Assembly: GCF_000332095.2 (NCBI RefSeq) | Contig: NZ_KI913949.1 | Coordinates: 4,174,948-4,238,947 of the forward strand | Origin: Leptolyngbya sp. PCC 6406 | GTDB taxonomy: Bacteria > Cyanobacteriota > Cyanobacteriia > Phormidesmidales > Phormidesmidaceae | Length of the DNA stretch: 64,000 nt | Reading direction: 5' to 3' | In this document: positions 44,101 through 52,646 of the stretch, piece after piece | Position numbering within the stretch: the first letter of the stretch is position 1 | Layout of the letters: every line of letters begins with the position of its first letter | Program-made: the position numbers and the translations under genes | Notes under the pieces: generated by a model | Told to the model about the DNA's origin: nothing | Databases searched by the model: none | Seen by the model: only the letters and a program-made list of their open reading frames with translations

Positions 44101-44222
44101 AAGGAGCCTTAGACGCAATTTTCCTCCGCGATCGCCCAGTCGCTCCCCCAGTCCTGCGGGAACTCGGGGTCGGTGACCCCGAGGGACTCCCTGGCCTTTC
44201 CCCCGATATCCCTGCGGAATAA
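41133..44222 (+). CDS. UPF0182 family membrane protein
   Basis: Large conserved protein of unknown function, 1029 residues. Seven predicted helices occupy the first ~420 residues. A long soluble part then carries family hallmarks LNTIDVQPFVPEG, YTHGYGFTMSPVN, RPIYFGE-type sequence (here SPRLYFGELTKNHIM), RLLFAWHLQDWRM, DQNPYLVV and YFRYPQDL-type sequence (HIRYPQDLYEVQ). A Glu-rich patch EEEEEEF follows near residue 870. ATG 41133 is clear. It ends 23 bases before the carboxypeptidase gene, so the two may be cotranscribed. Confidence 0.93.
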   Translation: MLEKQLRHWGGWPWVIGLLALGLGLPVGAYFGAEWLWFLDVGHSDAFRLRMGSQIILALLGSGLSLVLLGGNLALAYRLPPVIASDLSASPSSRSHFSTPSGSAPRPLKRVGLGLGSLLGLALTLSLLISLQLLYLGQVFVSYWSLTASVYNPTPPLPLWAKPAAIQALAQQLLAQPWQLFALAVGAIALLLLPRFSLIVAALFTSAGLGGIMAEQWTKVLPALNPVSFQRLDPLFGRDIGFYVFQLPCLEVLQFWGISLIFFALVSVTLVYLLSGNSLSQGRFLGFTPTQQRHLYGLGGLLLLGTSFNHWLGRYQTLYSQRGVVYGASYTDVHVSLPVYALLSLMALLLGLGLLWRTLFWAVNPRSLLDWLQAIGSRRYAQPPPLPYRPLSARPLIWGIALYGLLALVGTLVVPPLVQGLGVQPNELQRETPYLERAIAQTREAFELNTIDVQPFVPEGELTVDDLQRNRLTIDNIRLWDTRPLLESNRQLQQIRLYYEFADADVDRYSLLEEDGTVTRRQVLIAARELNYERVPVEAQTWVNEHLVYTHGYGFTMSPVNIADDDGLPTYFIKDIAHTPTGPEADAVRRSIPLGSPRLYFGELTKNHIMIQTRVRELDYPSGSENVYTTYTGRSGIALNTLWRRLLFAWHLQDWRMVVTDDFTPQTRLLFRRPIMDRVRAIAPFLRFDQNPYLVVTDIQEDTATWNRDRPINQANADTDADSDPNHLYWMLDAYTTSDRYPYSDSLGNDFNYIRNSVKVVIDAYHGTVRFYIADPDDPVIQTWSRLLPGMFYPLNTMPPALREHIRYPQDLYEVQSHQLMTYHMTDPQVFYNREDQWREPNEIYASEARRVEPYYLIMKLPEEEEEEFILLRPFTPAQRNNLVAWLAARSDGDRYGSMLLYRFPKEELVFGPEQIEARINQDPEISQRISLWDTQGSRSIQGNLLVIPIERSLLYVEPIYLEAEQTSLPSLARVVLVYRNRIAMAQNLQGALDAIFLRDRPVAPPVLRELGVGDPEGLPGLSPDIPAE

Positions 44223-44245
44223 TCTCCTACCATGACGCTGTCACC

Positions 44246-45295
44246 ATGACCTTCCCCAGCCGCCGCCAACTCTTGCAGAGTCTTGGAGCCCTGTCGGCCC
44301 TAACCGCCCTCTCTCTCCCCAGCCGTGCCACCGCCGCCACCACTATCATCAAGCCACCACGGCTAAAACCGGGGGATGGGATTGGTATTTTCAGTCCAGC
44401 AGGGGCCACCTATCGGCCCGAAGATCTAGATATTGTCATGGATGCCGTGCGGGGGCTGGGTTTGATGCCCTATCCATCCCCCCATGTGTTGGAGCGCTAC
44501 GGCTATCTCGCAGGGCAGGACGAAACCCGCGCCGACGATGTGAATGCTCTCTTTGCAGATGAACGCATTGCCGCCCTGTTGCCGTTGCGGGGAGACTGGG
44601 GCAGTGCTCGGATTCTGCCCTACCTGGACTACGACCTAATTCGCAATCATCCCAAAATTGTCACCGGATTCAGCGACCTCACAGCGCTGCTATTGGGCAT
44701 TACAGCCCAGACGGGACTCGTCACCTTCCATGGTCCCAATGGCTTCACGGCTTGGCGGCCTAACCAGACCGATCCCTTTCGCCAGATTCTCTTTGAAGGG
44801 CAGCGATTTAGTTTTGCGAATCCCGTCGCAGCAGAGGATGCCGACCGCCTGATGCAGACCCGCTTTCGTATCAACACCATCACACCGGGACGGGCGCGGG
44901 GGCGGTTCTACGGCGGCAATCTATCAGTGATTTCAGGCATTGTGGGCTCCCCCTACCTCCCGGACCTGACGGGAGCCATTCTATTTTTGGAGGATATCGG
45001 CGAGGCGGTCTATCGGGTGGATCGCATGTTGACCCAGATGAAGTTGGCGGGGGCATTAGAGGGGCTAGCTGGATTCATCTTTGGCCAATGTGTCAACTGT
45101 GGTCCTTCTGGGGGCTACGGAGGACTCACCCTGGAGGAGGTACTGGCGGATCACATTCGCCCTCTAGGAATTCCGGCCTGGTCCAATGCCGCCCTCGGTC
45201 ATTTGGAGCCCATCTTGACCCTTCCTCTGGGTACGGAGGTGGAAATCGACGCCACCACGGGGCAGATTACGGGCCTAGAGGCTGCGGTGATCTAA
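44246..45295 (+). CDS. LD-carboxypeptidase (S66 family)
   Basis: Removes the terminal D-Ala from murein tetrapeptides during peptidoglycan recycling. The N-terminus SRRQLLQSLGALSAL is a twin-arginine-like or Sec signal peptide ending near AATT, implying export. Catalytic segments: GDWGSAR (nucleophile Ser; many relatives have RGGYG), FLEDIGEAVYRVDRML (Glu) and NAALGHLEPILTLPLG (His). 349 residues is normal. The unusual Asp-Trp-Gly-Ser instead of Gly-Tyr-Gly-Ser/Asn around the nucleophile is tolerated in cyanobacterial homologues as far as I recall. Confidence 0.88.
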   Translation: MTFPSRRQLLQSLGALSALTALSLPSRATAATTIIKPPRLKPGDGIGIFSPAGATYRPEDLDIVMDAVRGLGLMPYPSPHVLERYGYLAGQDETRADDVNALFADERIAALLPLRGDWGSARILPYLDYDLIRNHPKIVTGFSDLTALLLGITAQTGLVTFHGPNGFTAWRPNQTDPFRQILFEGQRFSFANPVAAEDADRLMQTRFRINTITPGRARGRFYGGNLSVISGIVGSPYLPDLTGAILFLEDIGEAVYRVDRMLTQMKLAGALEGLAGFIFGQCVNCGPSGGYGGLTLEEVLADHIRPLGIPAWSNAALGHLEPILTLPLGTEVEIDATTGQITGLEAAVI

Positions 45296-45298
45296 CAA

Positions 45299-45330
45299 AA
45301 GGCTACTCAGATTCTCATCCGAGTAGCCTT
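45299..45330. terminator. Bidirectional hairpin between the carboxypeptidase gene and ho1
   Basis: AAGGCTACTC/GAGTAGCCTT with a 12-base loop directly follows the plus-strand stop. A second hairpin, GCTCAACT/AGTTGAGC at 45346-45367, lies on the ho1 side. Both genes converge here, so each likely has its own terminator. Confidence 0.7.
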
Positions 45331-45373
45331 CTGACTTTCTGCTGGGCTCAACTGGATAAAGTTGAGCTCAGGA

Positions 45374-46090
45374 TTAATCCGCTGTCGCTAGTTCCGTACT
45401 ACCGCGACGGCGACGGCTGGTCAAGCTGTTGAAGAGCATTTGCCCAATCGCCTTGATCAGGTTGCCCTCTAGCTCCTGGAACAACTTCATATTGAGGCCA
45501 AAGGCATCGTTGGCTTCAGTGACGATGGCATCAGCTTGGGCTTCATCCAGGTCAATTTCATCTAAAGACTGACGATAGGTCGCCTTGAACGCCTTTTCAT
45601 CAGAGATGGTGTCAAATTCATAGAAGGCCGTACCTTCACCCTCTAGCAAGTTCATGGCTCGCTGGGCAATGCCCTTGAGGATCTGACCACCGGATAAATC
45701 TCCAAGGTAGCGGGTGTAGGAATGGCCAACGAGCAGTTCTGGCTGGGTGTTGGCAATCTCATGGATGCGATCCACGTATTGTTTTCCCGCCACCGAGGGA
45801 GTCACTTGGTCTCGCCAACCGGAACCGTAGTAGTAAGCCAAGTCCTGCTCTAGTGTGTGCTTGCGGTGAAGCTCAGGGAAGTAAACCTTCGACACCACGG
45901 GATGATCCTTGTGGCGCTCTAGCTCTTCTTCCATCGCAGAGTAAACGAAGTAGAAATTAGCTACCAGCTTCCGGTAGGAGTTTTTCTCGACAACCCCCCG
46001 CAGAAAGCACCGCACAAACCCGACGTTCTCCGCCATGGTATGGGCTTTTTTCGTCCCTTCCCGAAGTTTTGTTGCTAAATTGCTGCTCAT
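45374..46090 (-). CDS. ho1: Heme oxygenase (biliverdin-producing)
   Basis: Ferredoxin-dependent enzyme opening heme to biliverdin, the first step to phycobilins. The N-terminus MSSNLATKLREGTKKAHTMA carries the proximal heme ligand His17. The distal helix motif is YLGDLSGGQILKGIAQRA. 238 residues is standard. ATG 46090 is chosen; 15 extra upstream codons are untypical. The upstream region is AT-rich (TTTCTATTACATTTTTTTAC), plausibly a strong promoter. The C-terminal tail RRRRGSTELATAD is longer and more basic than in most homologues. Confidence 0.96.
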   Translation of the reverse strand: MSSNLATKLREGTKKAHTMAENVGFVRCFLRGVVEKNSYRKLVANFYFVYSAMEEELERHKDHPVVSKVYFPELHRKHTLEQDLAYYYGSGWRDQVTPSVAGKQYVDRIHEIANTQPELLVGHSYTRYLGDLSGGQILKGIAQRAMNLLEGEGTAFYEFDTISDEKAFKATYRQSLDEIDLDEAQADAIVTEANDAFGLNMKLFQELEGNLIKAIGQMLFNSLTSRRRRGSTELATAD

Positions 46091-46771
46091 ACTAAAAAAA
46101 ATCCATTTCAAAAGCTGCCGACAAGCGATTGCCAACGTTCAACTAAGGACTTGATGCCACTTTTGTCAGAGTAGACCCTTTTGATGAGGGTTTCTATTAC
46201 ATTTTTTTACGCGCAGAACAGCGTTATCGAGCGTTGCTCGCCTTGCCCTGTCTACGTTACAGTCCTGTGTTCCTAGTACTGCGTCTTGCTGCATTTAGAT
46301 GTTGAATTTAATGGGTAGGTGGGAGCTGTCCGAGAAATGCCTTAGGTCTCCTCCTGCATTGGGCGCAAAGCCCCACGCCCCTACAAATGGTGACATCCTG
46401 CACTAGGCTCGGAAACCGCACCCCTGCGGCGGGTATCCTGCATTGGGCACGGAAACCATGCCCCTACCCCAATACCCTCACACCCCACTACCGGTCACCC
46501 GTCAACAAGGGCAACCACAAGGGATTGCTCCTACGGATCTAGATCAATATCGGTCACCCGCAAACTGGGTAGGGCGGGTTTTGAGGTTCCCATTCTGGAT
46601 TTCCCAAGGATTGCCCAACGGAATTTACTTCAATCCTGGATTACCCGGCACTGGGCAGGGCGGGTTTTGAGCCTCCCATTTGGGATTTCCCAGTAGACAC
46701 GAGCTAAACCCGCCCCTACGGGATTTACCCCATCACCCCAATACCCCATCACCCCATCACCCCCCCACCCC
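46091..46771. repeat. Long gap of promoter DNA and dispersed repeats
   Basis: The left part (46091-46310) is AT-rich promoter-like DNA for ho1. Then come degenerate hairpin-type units (TGGGCGCAAAGCCCCACGCC near 46360, TTGGGCACGGAAACC near 46443). An inverted, diverged copy of the 9743 module follows at about 46563-46727, itself with a GGGCGGGTTTTGAGG sequence twice. A CCCCATCA tract at 46728-46770 runs into the next start codon. No gene is supported. Confidence 0.8.
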
Positions 46772-47131
46772 ATGCCCTCCCCTAAGTCCGATCCCGAGTC
46801 CACCCTGGAAACCCTAAAGCTTGTCATTTACTTGGTGCCGATCTTCGGGTTCTTCCCGTCGCTGTGGAGCCTGTACTTTCGCCAAGGGAGCCGTCGCGAG
46901 CGGCAGGTTAGCCGTACTGCTGTGGTGTTAGCCCTGGCTTGGCTGAGTACCTATGTCTTAACGGGGGCGGGGGCGACACTGTCAGATGTGGCTGCCACCC
47001 GCCTATTGATTACGGGGCTGTTGACCACTACTGGATATTTTGTCGCCAGCCTGTGGTTGATGGTGCGGTTGCTCCAGGGAAATACGCCCCGATTGCCGGG
47101 GATCAGCCGCTTAGGGGATCGCCTCCGCTGA
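46772..47131 (+). CDS. Small membrane protein of unknown function, 119 aa
   Basis: Three predicted helices (about 15-35, 47-67, 72-95) with a basic loop RQGSRRERQVSR between the first two. The style is that of conserved cyanobacterial membrane proteins, but no family name could be given. The ATG directly follows a CCCCATCA/CCCCACCCC tract, with no Shine-Dalgarno. Confidence 0.7.
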   Translation: MPSPKSDPESTLETLKLVIYLVPIFGFFPSLWSLYFRQGSRRERQVSRTAVVLALAWLSTYVLTGAGATLSDVAATRLLITGLLTTTGYFVASLWLMVRLLQGNTPRLPGISRLGDRLR

Positions 47132-47268
47132 CGTTCCGATGATTGGGGCCGTAGTGTGGAACACATCTTTTTCATGAATTCCTGATCCCCCCTTGCCAAG
47201 GGGAACCCACAGTCCCACACTGAAGATGGACAATCGAGGGAATTTACAGGCAGTTTGAGAGGTTCCTG

Positions 47269-48558
47269 GTGAAACGAGTTTTAGCCATTATTTTGGGGGG
47301 AGGCGCAGGCACACGTCTGTACCCGTTGACCAAGTTTCGGGCCAAGCCTGCGGTCTCCTTAGCAGGAAAGTATCGCCTCATTGATATTCCTGTTAGCAAT
47401 TGCATCAACTCAGAAATTTATAAGATTTACGTTCTAACCCAATTCAATTCTGCTTCCCTTAATCGGCACATTTCCCGTGCCTACATGTTTTCCCAGTTCA
47501 GTGAAGGGTTTGCTGAAGTCTTGGCGGCCCAGCAGACTCCTGAGAGTCCTAGCTGGTTTCAGGGGACCGCCGATGCGGTGCGTAAGTATCTATGGATTTT
47601 TGAGTCATGGGATGTCGATGAGTTCCTGATCTTGTCAGGGGATCATCTCTATCGCATGGATTACAGTCTGTTTGTAGAGCGCCACCGCAGCACTAACGCC
47701 GACATTACCCTCTCGGTGGTGCCGATGGAGGAGAAAACCGCCTCTAGTTTTGGTCTGATGAAGATCGACAACGGCGGTCGGGTGGTGGACTTTTACGAAA
47801 AGCCGAAGGGGGATGCCCTGAAGCAAATGCAGGTAGATACCACCACTCTAGGATTGACCCCAGAGCAGGCGCAGGCTAAGCCCTACATTGCTTCTATGGG
47901 GATCTATGTGTTCAAAAAGCAGGTTTTGATTGACCTGCTGCGGCGACACCTAGATCAGACGGATTTTGGCAAGGAGATTATTCCGGCCTCTGCGAAGGAC
48001 TACAACGTCCAAGCCTATTTATTTGATGGCTATTGGGAGGACATTGGGACGATTGAAGCGTTCTATAACGCGAATTTGGCCCTGACTCTCCAGCCCCAGC
48101 CCTCCTTCAGTTTCTACCATGAGGACGCGCCGATCTATACGAGATCGCGCTATCTGCCCCCGAGCAAGCTAATGGATTGTCACGTGACCCAGTCCATTAT
48201 TGGGGAAGGGTGCATTCTCAAAAACTGTCGAGTGAGCCATTCTGTGGTGGGACTGCGACAACGCATCCATGAAGATTGTGTGATTGAGCATTCCTTGCTG
48301 ATGGGAGCCGACTACTACGAGCCCCTGTCGGAAAGCAGCCGTCATCTGACCCGAGGCAAGATCCCCATTGGCATCGGGGAAGGCAGCATCGTCCGCAAGG
48401 CCATTATTGACAAGAATGCTCGCATTGGCCGCAATGTGCAGATTGTGAATAAGGAGAATGTGGAAGAGGCAGAGCGGGAGGATCTAGGTTTCTACATTCG
48501 CAGCGGCATCGTCGTGGTGCTGAAGAATGCGTTGATTCCAGATGGCATGGTGATTTAG
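47269..48558 (+). CDS. glgC: Glucose-1-phosphate adenylyltransferase
   Basis: Makes ADP-glucose for glycogen, activated by 3-phosphoglycerate in cyanobacteria. Motifs: catalytic [34 protein letters not shown], the Asp in [13 protein letters not shown], and EKPKGDAL for substrate. A left-handed beta-helix C-terminal domain has [12 protein letters not shown] and [12 protein letters not shown]. 429 residues is typical. The start is GTG 47269 ([14 protein letters not shown]). It is followed three bases later by pgsA, so cotranscription is likely. Confidence 0.97.
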   Translation: MKRVLAIILGGGAGTRLYPLTKFRAKPAVSLAGKYRLIDIPVSNCINSEIYKIYVLTQFNSASLNRHISRAYMFSQFSEGFAEVLAAQQTPESPSWFQGTADAVRKYLWIFESWDVDEFLILSGDHLYRMDYSLFVERHRSTNADITLSVVPMEEKTASSFGLMKIDNGGRVVDFYEKPKGDALKQMQVDTTTLGLTPEQAQAKPYIASMGIYVFKKQVLIDLLRRHLDQTDFGKEIIPASAKDYNVQAYLFDGYWEDIGTIEAFYNANLALTLQPQPSFSFYHEDAPIYTRSRYLPPSKLMDCHVTQSIIGEGCILKNCRVSHSVVGLRQRIHEDCVIEHSLLMGADYYEPLSESSRHLTRGKIPIGIGEGSIVRKAIIDKNARIGRNVQIVNKENVEEAEREDLGFYIRSGIVVVLKNALIPDGMVI

Positions 48559-48561
48559 ACC

Positions 48562-49101
48562 GTGAACCTGCCGACTTGGGTGACTCTGTCGCGCTTGCTG
48601 GGGGTGCCCATTGTTTTGGTATTGCTGGCAATGCCGACCCCTGGCCGCTGTTGGGCGGCGGCGGGGGTGTTTTTGCTGGCCGCTGCCACGGATTGGGTGG
48701 ATGGATACCTGGCTCGACGATTGGATCAGGTGACGGAGCTGGGCAAGTTTCTAGATCCGTTAGTGGATAAGTTGCTGGTGCTGGCTCCTTTGTTAGCCCT
48801 GGTGGAATTGGGTCGGGTTCCGGGCTGGGGGGTGTTTCTCCTATTGGCGCGGGAACTGACCATTGCCGGTTGGCGGGTGAATCCCACGTTTCAGGCCCAG
48901 CAGGTGCCGGGGGCTAACCTGTGGGGCAAGGCGAAAACTGTGGTCCAAATTGTGGCGGTGACGCTGTTGATTTTGCCGTTGGCGGCGGCGGGGCAGGAGA
49001 TCGCGATCGCAACTTTTTGGGTCGCCGTAGCCCTGACCTGGATCTCAGGAATCCTGTACCTACAGCCTTGGCGATCATCTCCGGGAAAAACCACCATTTG
49101 A
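48562..49101 (+). CDS. pgsA: CDP-diacylglycerol-glycerol-3-phosphate 3-phosphatidyltransferase
   Basis: Inner-membrane enzyme of phosphatidylglycerol synthesis, a lipid essential for photosystems. The CDP-alcohol phosphotransferase motif DWVDGYLARRLDQVTELGKF is followed by LDPLVDK, with all four conserved Asp, near residues 44-70. Five to six helices in 179 residues. The start GTG 48562 lies three bases after the glgC stop; downstream CSP41-like is nine bases away. The protein lacks obvious damage. Confidence 0.92.
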   Translation: MNLPTWVTLSRLLGVPIVLVLLAMPTPGRCWAAAGVFLLAAATDWVDGYLARRLDQVTELGKFLDPLVDKLLVLAPLLALVELGRVPGWGVFLLLARELTIAGWRVNPTFQAQQVPGANLWGKAKTVVQIVAVTLLILPLAAAGQEIAIATFWVAVALTWISGILYLQPWRSSPGKTTI

Positions 49102-49110
49102 GGGAAAAAC

Positions 49111-50046
49111 ATGCGAATTTTGGTGATGGGTGGCACGCGGTTTATTGGGGTCTACCTAACTCGGTTGTTGGTAGAGCAGGGCCATGAAGTTGTTTTGCTC
49201 AACCGGGGGAACAAACCCGCCCCCGTATCTGGAGTGGCACAGATCCACTGCGATCGCAAAGACACCACCGCCCTAAAAACAGCCCTTGTCGGTCAAAACT
49301 TTGATGCCATTTTCGATAACAATGGCCGCGAACAAAGCGATACCCAACCGCTAGTGGAGCTGTTTGGCGACCAAGTTCAGCACCTTATCTACGTCAGTTC
49401 GGCAGGGGTTTACCTCAAGTCCGACCAGATGCCCCATGTAGAGGGGGATGCGGTGGACCCCAACAGCCGCCACAAGGGCAAATTCGAGACAGAAGCCTAC
49501 TTGGCGGCGCAGGGCGTACCCTTTACCGCCATTCGTCCGGTGTATATCTACGGCCCCCAGAACTACAACGATCTAGAAGCCTGGTTCTTTGATCGGTTAG
49601 TGCGAGATCGCCCCATTCCCATCCCTGGTGACGGGATGGCGCTGACCCAGTTGGGGCATGTCCAGGATTTAGCCGCTGCCATGGCGGCAGTGTTGAGTAA
49701 TCCTAGGGCAGTGGGGCAGACTTACAATATTTCCGGCGATCGCGCCGTTACCTTTGACGGACTGGCTCGGGCCTGTGCGATCGCAGCAGGAAAAGATCCC
49801 CAGGCTCTGGACCTAGTTCACTACGACCCTAAGCAGTTTGACTTTGGCAAACGCAAAGCCTTTCCCATGCGGGTGCAGCACTTTTTCACCGCCATCGACC
49901 GAGCTAAGGCTGACTTGGGCTGGCAGCCCCAATTTAACCTCGTCAATGGTCTCAAGGATGCCTTCGAGAAGGATTATCTCGTCTCCGGTCGCCACCAGCA
50001 AACCATAGATTTCGACCTAGATGACCAAATTCTGGCGGCTCGTTAA
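49111..50046 (+). CDS. NAD-dependent epimerase-like protein, CSP41 homologue
   Basis: Short-chain dehydrogenase/epimerase fold with GGTRFIGVYLTRLL as nucleotide-binding loop, VYVSSAGVYL-type segment (LIYVSSAGVYL) and IRPVYIYGPQNYND. In chloroplasts CSP41a/b bind RNA and stabilise transcripts and ribosomes; the cyanobacterial relatives share this sequence pattern. 311 residues is normal. ATG 49111 has GAGGGA upstream. It likely belongs to the glgC-pgsA unit. Enzymatic activity is unknown. Confidence 0.82.
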   Translation: MRILVMGGTRFIGVYLTRLLVEQGHEVVLLNRGNKPAPVSGVAQIHCDRKDTTALKTALVGQNFDAIFDNNGREQSDTQPLVELFGDQVQHLIYVSSAGVYLKSDQMPHVEGDAVDPNSRHKGKFETEAYLAAQGVPFTAIRPVYIYGPQNYNDLEAWFFDRLVRDRPIPIPGDGMALTQLGHVQDLAAAMAAVLSNPRAVGQTYNISGDRAVTFDGLARACAIAAGKDPQALDLVHYDPKQFDFGKRKAFPMRVQHFFTAIDRAKADLGWQPQFNLVNGLKDAFEKDYLVSGRHQQTIDFDLDDQILAAR

Positions 50047-50182
50047 GGTCATTGCTCGGAAGTGCCCATCACCGTTCCTCCATTTGCCGACAACACCCCG
50101 AAATCGGTTCTGGTCTTAACTTGGAAGGTTACAAAGAACCAAGCCCGTTTTAAGACATAACTTTCCAAATTGTCGCCATGGA

Positions 50183-50679
50183 TCACTTGAGGATCTGAGG
50201 ACAGAGTTGTTTTACCTTAACCCCGGCAGCGGCTAGGGCTGGCCCAAACTGTTTCCAGTCGGAATCAACGGCGTTGAAGATGGCGGGGCGATCGGGGTGG
50301 CTGAGGGCGGTGGCGACAAATTTGTGATCGGAGAGATCGAATCCCTGTAGATCGGGGCTGGAGGGGAATTCTTTGAAGCTGCCGTTTGGGGTGGGGGTAA
50401 TGCTGACTTGGTGGCAGTGGTTTGGGTTACCTCGGTGGGTCAGTATCCACTTGAGGAAGGCATCACCCACACCGGGCTGGCCACTGGGGGAGACTTTGTT
50501 TTGATATTCCTTGAGGATGTGGAAGCGATCGTCAATCACCAAGATGGCCTGGGTTTTGGTGTGTTGGAGTTGTTGGACACAGGCAAGGCGGCAGGCGGGG
50601 TGACCTGGGGGCAGTCGCGGCCATTGGCGGCAATCAGGACGTTGGTGTCGATGACGACGGGGGGTGCATCTCGGGTCAT
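50183..50679 (-). pseudogene. PIN-domain nuclease gene with frameshift
   Basis: ATG 50679 starts five bases after the upstream ATPase stop. The first phase gives MTRDAPPVVIDTNVLIAANG then RDCPQVTP; the rest, in another phase, gives ACRLACVQQLQHTKTQAILV, IDDRFHILKEYQ and FDLSDHKFVATALSHPDRP ending PQILK. Together they form a ~165-residue PIN domain with conserved acidic residues (Asp in VIDTNVLI, DD, D in FDLSD, D in VDSDW). The break lies in GTCACCCCGCC, a C-run, so a one-base indel or a sequencing error is likely. Predicted RNase, coupled to the ATPase. Confidence 0.72.
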
Positions 50680-50684
50680 GGGGC

Positions 50685-52118
50685 TTATTCGTTGGCCATC
50701 TGTCGCTGCATGGCAGCTTCGGTCATGGCGACGAGATCGCCCATTTCATCCCCGAAAAAGTCGGTGGGCCAGTTGTTGATGTTGCCGAATTCGTCTAGGA
50801 CAAGGGGAAGCAGGTGGGAGCACCCGGTATCATCCATGTCGCAGAAGTAGAGAGCGGTTTGATCGTGGGAAATCTGGGCTTCGGCAATGCGGCGCTGGAG
50901 CCGACGCAGCAGGTGCTCGCTGTGGCTTTCGATAATGATTTGTAGATTTCTCTCGCGGGCTACTGTAACGAAGAGGTCAGCTAGTCCCGCTTGGACAAAT
51001 GGATGGAGGTGAATTTCGGGTTGTTCCAGAATCACGGTGGAGCCTTCGGGGGCATAGTAGCAAAGCACCAGTACGGGCAAGATTTGGGACACGCCAAACC
51101 CAACGTCTGTAATTAGCACCGCCTTGGCGGAGTTAGGCCGACTACAAAGGCGGACCTCATAATCGCGACGGGGAGGGGCAATGGGCAGCACTTTGAAATC
51201 GTCTACCAGTCCAAGTCTTTTGAGCCAGTTTGCGACTTTGACTTCGACTTCAGGGTCTTGTTTCTTGGCGGCTAGGAGAGCGGCAACGGCTAATTCACCG
51301 CGCCTTCCTACATCTTGGGGTTTTTCGCCCGACCAGGTATAGCTGCGTTTGGGGAAGTCACGCAGGGGGCCAAGGTAATAGATTTTTCCGAAGACCTGCT
51401 CTAAAGCTAGAGATAGGGTTTGCAGAAACTCTCCAGATTTAAATTGCAGTCTAGCTTCGCCAGGGAAGCCATAAAACTTGGTCGGGCTGGCCAATCTCAA
51501 CTCGTGTGGATGAATGGCAATTTGAGTGGGAACCCCCGAATGGAGGAGACGATAGGGGTTGACCGGAGTGTCTGGCATAAATGACATGCCGACTTGGTTC
51601 CAATGCTCCATCGCTTGGTAGTGGTAGGAGAACTGCCGAGACTTGATTTCGTCGGCTTCAAAGGCGATCTCCGCTTCAAATCTGAAGCCCGTAATCGGGT
51701 CGCCCATCATCGGCATAGGGTACGAGTGTTCAAATGAAGCAGAAACAGGAATTATCTTGACTCTGCCATCAGGCCCCATAAGGACAGCACGAGTCGGCAG
51801 CGTTGGATTTGGATCAGTCTTGGACAGGTGCCAACCGATCTCGAACTCAAGAGTTGTGGGCTGATAGGTAATCTGCTGGTGCAGGATGTCGTAGGAGGTG
51901 CCTAGGTCAACGTAGGTCCGATCGCTGCCCAAATTCAAAACTTGTTGCTGATCGTTTGACTCCACCGTTTGCTTCAGCATCAGCAAAAATTGCAGGATGC
52001 TGCTTTTGCCAGAGCTATTGGTGCCAAAGAAGCCGGTGATGGGGGCCAGACGAATTTCACCAGTGTCGCGCCAGGATTTGAAATTTTGGAAGCGTAGGGT
52101 GTCTAGCATGGGTGGCAA
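50685..52118 (-). CDS. AAA ATPase of the DUF3696/RecF-OLD-like type
   Basis: ABC-type SMC/RecF-like ATPase of 477 residues. Walker A is FFGTNSSGKSSIL near residue 36, and Q-loop MLKQTVES follows. The C-terminal half has signature-like FGVSQILPVLVLC, Walker B VILEQPEIHLHP, switch His IIIESHSEHLLRRL and the DUF3696-style end INNWPTDFFGDEM. The N-terminus MLDTLRFQNFKSWRDTGEI is typical. No TOPRIM nuclease domain is visible, so the nuclease may be the adjacent PIN protein. ATPase-nuclease pairs of this build occur in defence or toxin systems; that role is inferred. Confidence 0.88.
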   Translation of the reverse strand: MPPMLDTLRFQNFKSWRDTGEIRLAPITGFFGTNSSGKSSILQFLLMLKQTVESNDQQQVLNLGSDRTYVDLGTSYDILHQQITYQPTTLEFEIGWHLSKTDPNPTLPTRAVLMGPDGRVKIIPVSASFEHSYPMPMMGDPITGFRFEAEIAFEADEIKSRQFSYHYQAMEHWNQVGMSFMPDTPVNPYRLLHSGVPTQIAIHPHELRLASPTKFYGFPGEARLQFKSGEFLQTLSLALEQVFGKIYYLGPLRDFPKRSYTWSGEKPQDVGRRGELAVAALLAAKKQDPEVEVKVANWLKRLGLVDDFKVLPIAPPRRDYEVRLCSRPNSAKAVLITDVGFGVSQILPVLVLCYYAPEGSTVILEQPEIHLHPFVQAGLADLFVTVARERNLQIIIESHSEHLLRRLQRRIAEAQISHDQTALYFCDMDDTGCSHLLPLVLDEFGNINNWPTDFFGDEMGDLVAMTEAAMQRQMANE

Positions 52119-52180
52119 TGCTTAGGCAGCAAAGGGACACAGGGCTTGATAGTCACTGATAGTCACTATGTTAGAGAGCA

Positions 52181-52291
52181 TTACAGTAAGCTTCCCTGCA
52201 CTTCGGAGGGGCTGTATTCGCTGGCGAGGCGGGTGATTTCGGGCCAAGCGATCACGAGGCTGTTATGGACAAGGGCTTCGTTGAATATCAT
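52181..52291 (-). CDS. Possible 36-aa ORF upstream of the ATPase
   Basis: ATG 52291 has GAGGA eight bases upstream; the peptide MIFNEALVHNSLVIAWPEIT then RLASEYSPSEVQGSLL looks protein-like. No family was recognised. It may be a fragment of a larger lost gene or a true small protein expressed before the ATPase gene. Confidence 0.35.
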   Translation of the reverse strand: MIFNEALVHNSLVIAWPEITRLASEYSPSEVQGSLL

Positions 52292-52349
52292 GACTTGTCC
52301 TCGGCTTAGGGTACTGAGTACAGTGCCCTAAGCCAGGGCAGTTCGTTCG

Positions 52350-52571
52350 TCAGTCCTCCAGAGTCAAGCGCTTGGTCAAGATCCGCAGAATTTGATTCTC
52401 GTGAGGGGTGGGCAGGGGTGGCGACCAAGCCAAGATTTCGGCGTAGCCCAGCACCGCTTGAGTGGCAATAAAGTTGGACACCGCCTGGGGTGTGCCCACC
52501 ACCAGCACACGAATGCTCTCAGGGTTGGGAGCAGCAGGGACAAGATAGCGGGGTTGATCGGATGAAGTCAT
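52350..52571 (-). CDS. Conserved small cyanobacterial protein, 73 aa
   Basis: Starts MTSSDQPRYLVPAAPNPESI with VLVVGTPQAVSNFIATQ and AEILAWSPPLP, a pattern remembered from many uncharacterised cyanobacterial proteins. Single domain, no membrane segment or catalytic motif. It lies between the HTH regulator and the ATPase unit on the same strand. Function unknown. Confidence 0.65.
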   Translation of the reverse strand: MTSSDQPRYLVPAAPNPESIRVLVVGTPQAVSNFIATQAVLGYAEILAWSPPLPTPHENQILRILTKRLTLED

Positions 52572-52646
52572 GGAAAAAGCCAGGGTAAAAGGTCAAAGAG
52601 ATAGGTGTGATCGCTTTGACATTATGCACGCTGGACGGACAGAGTG

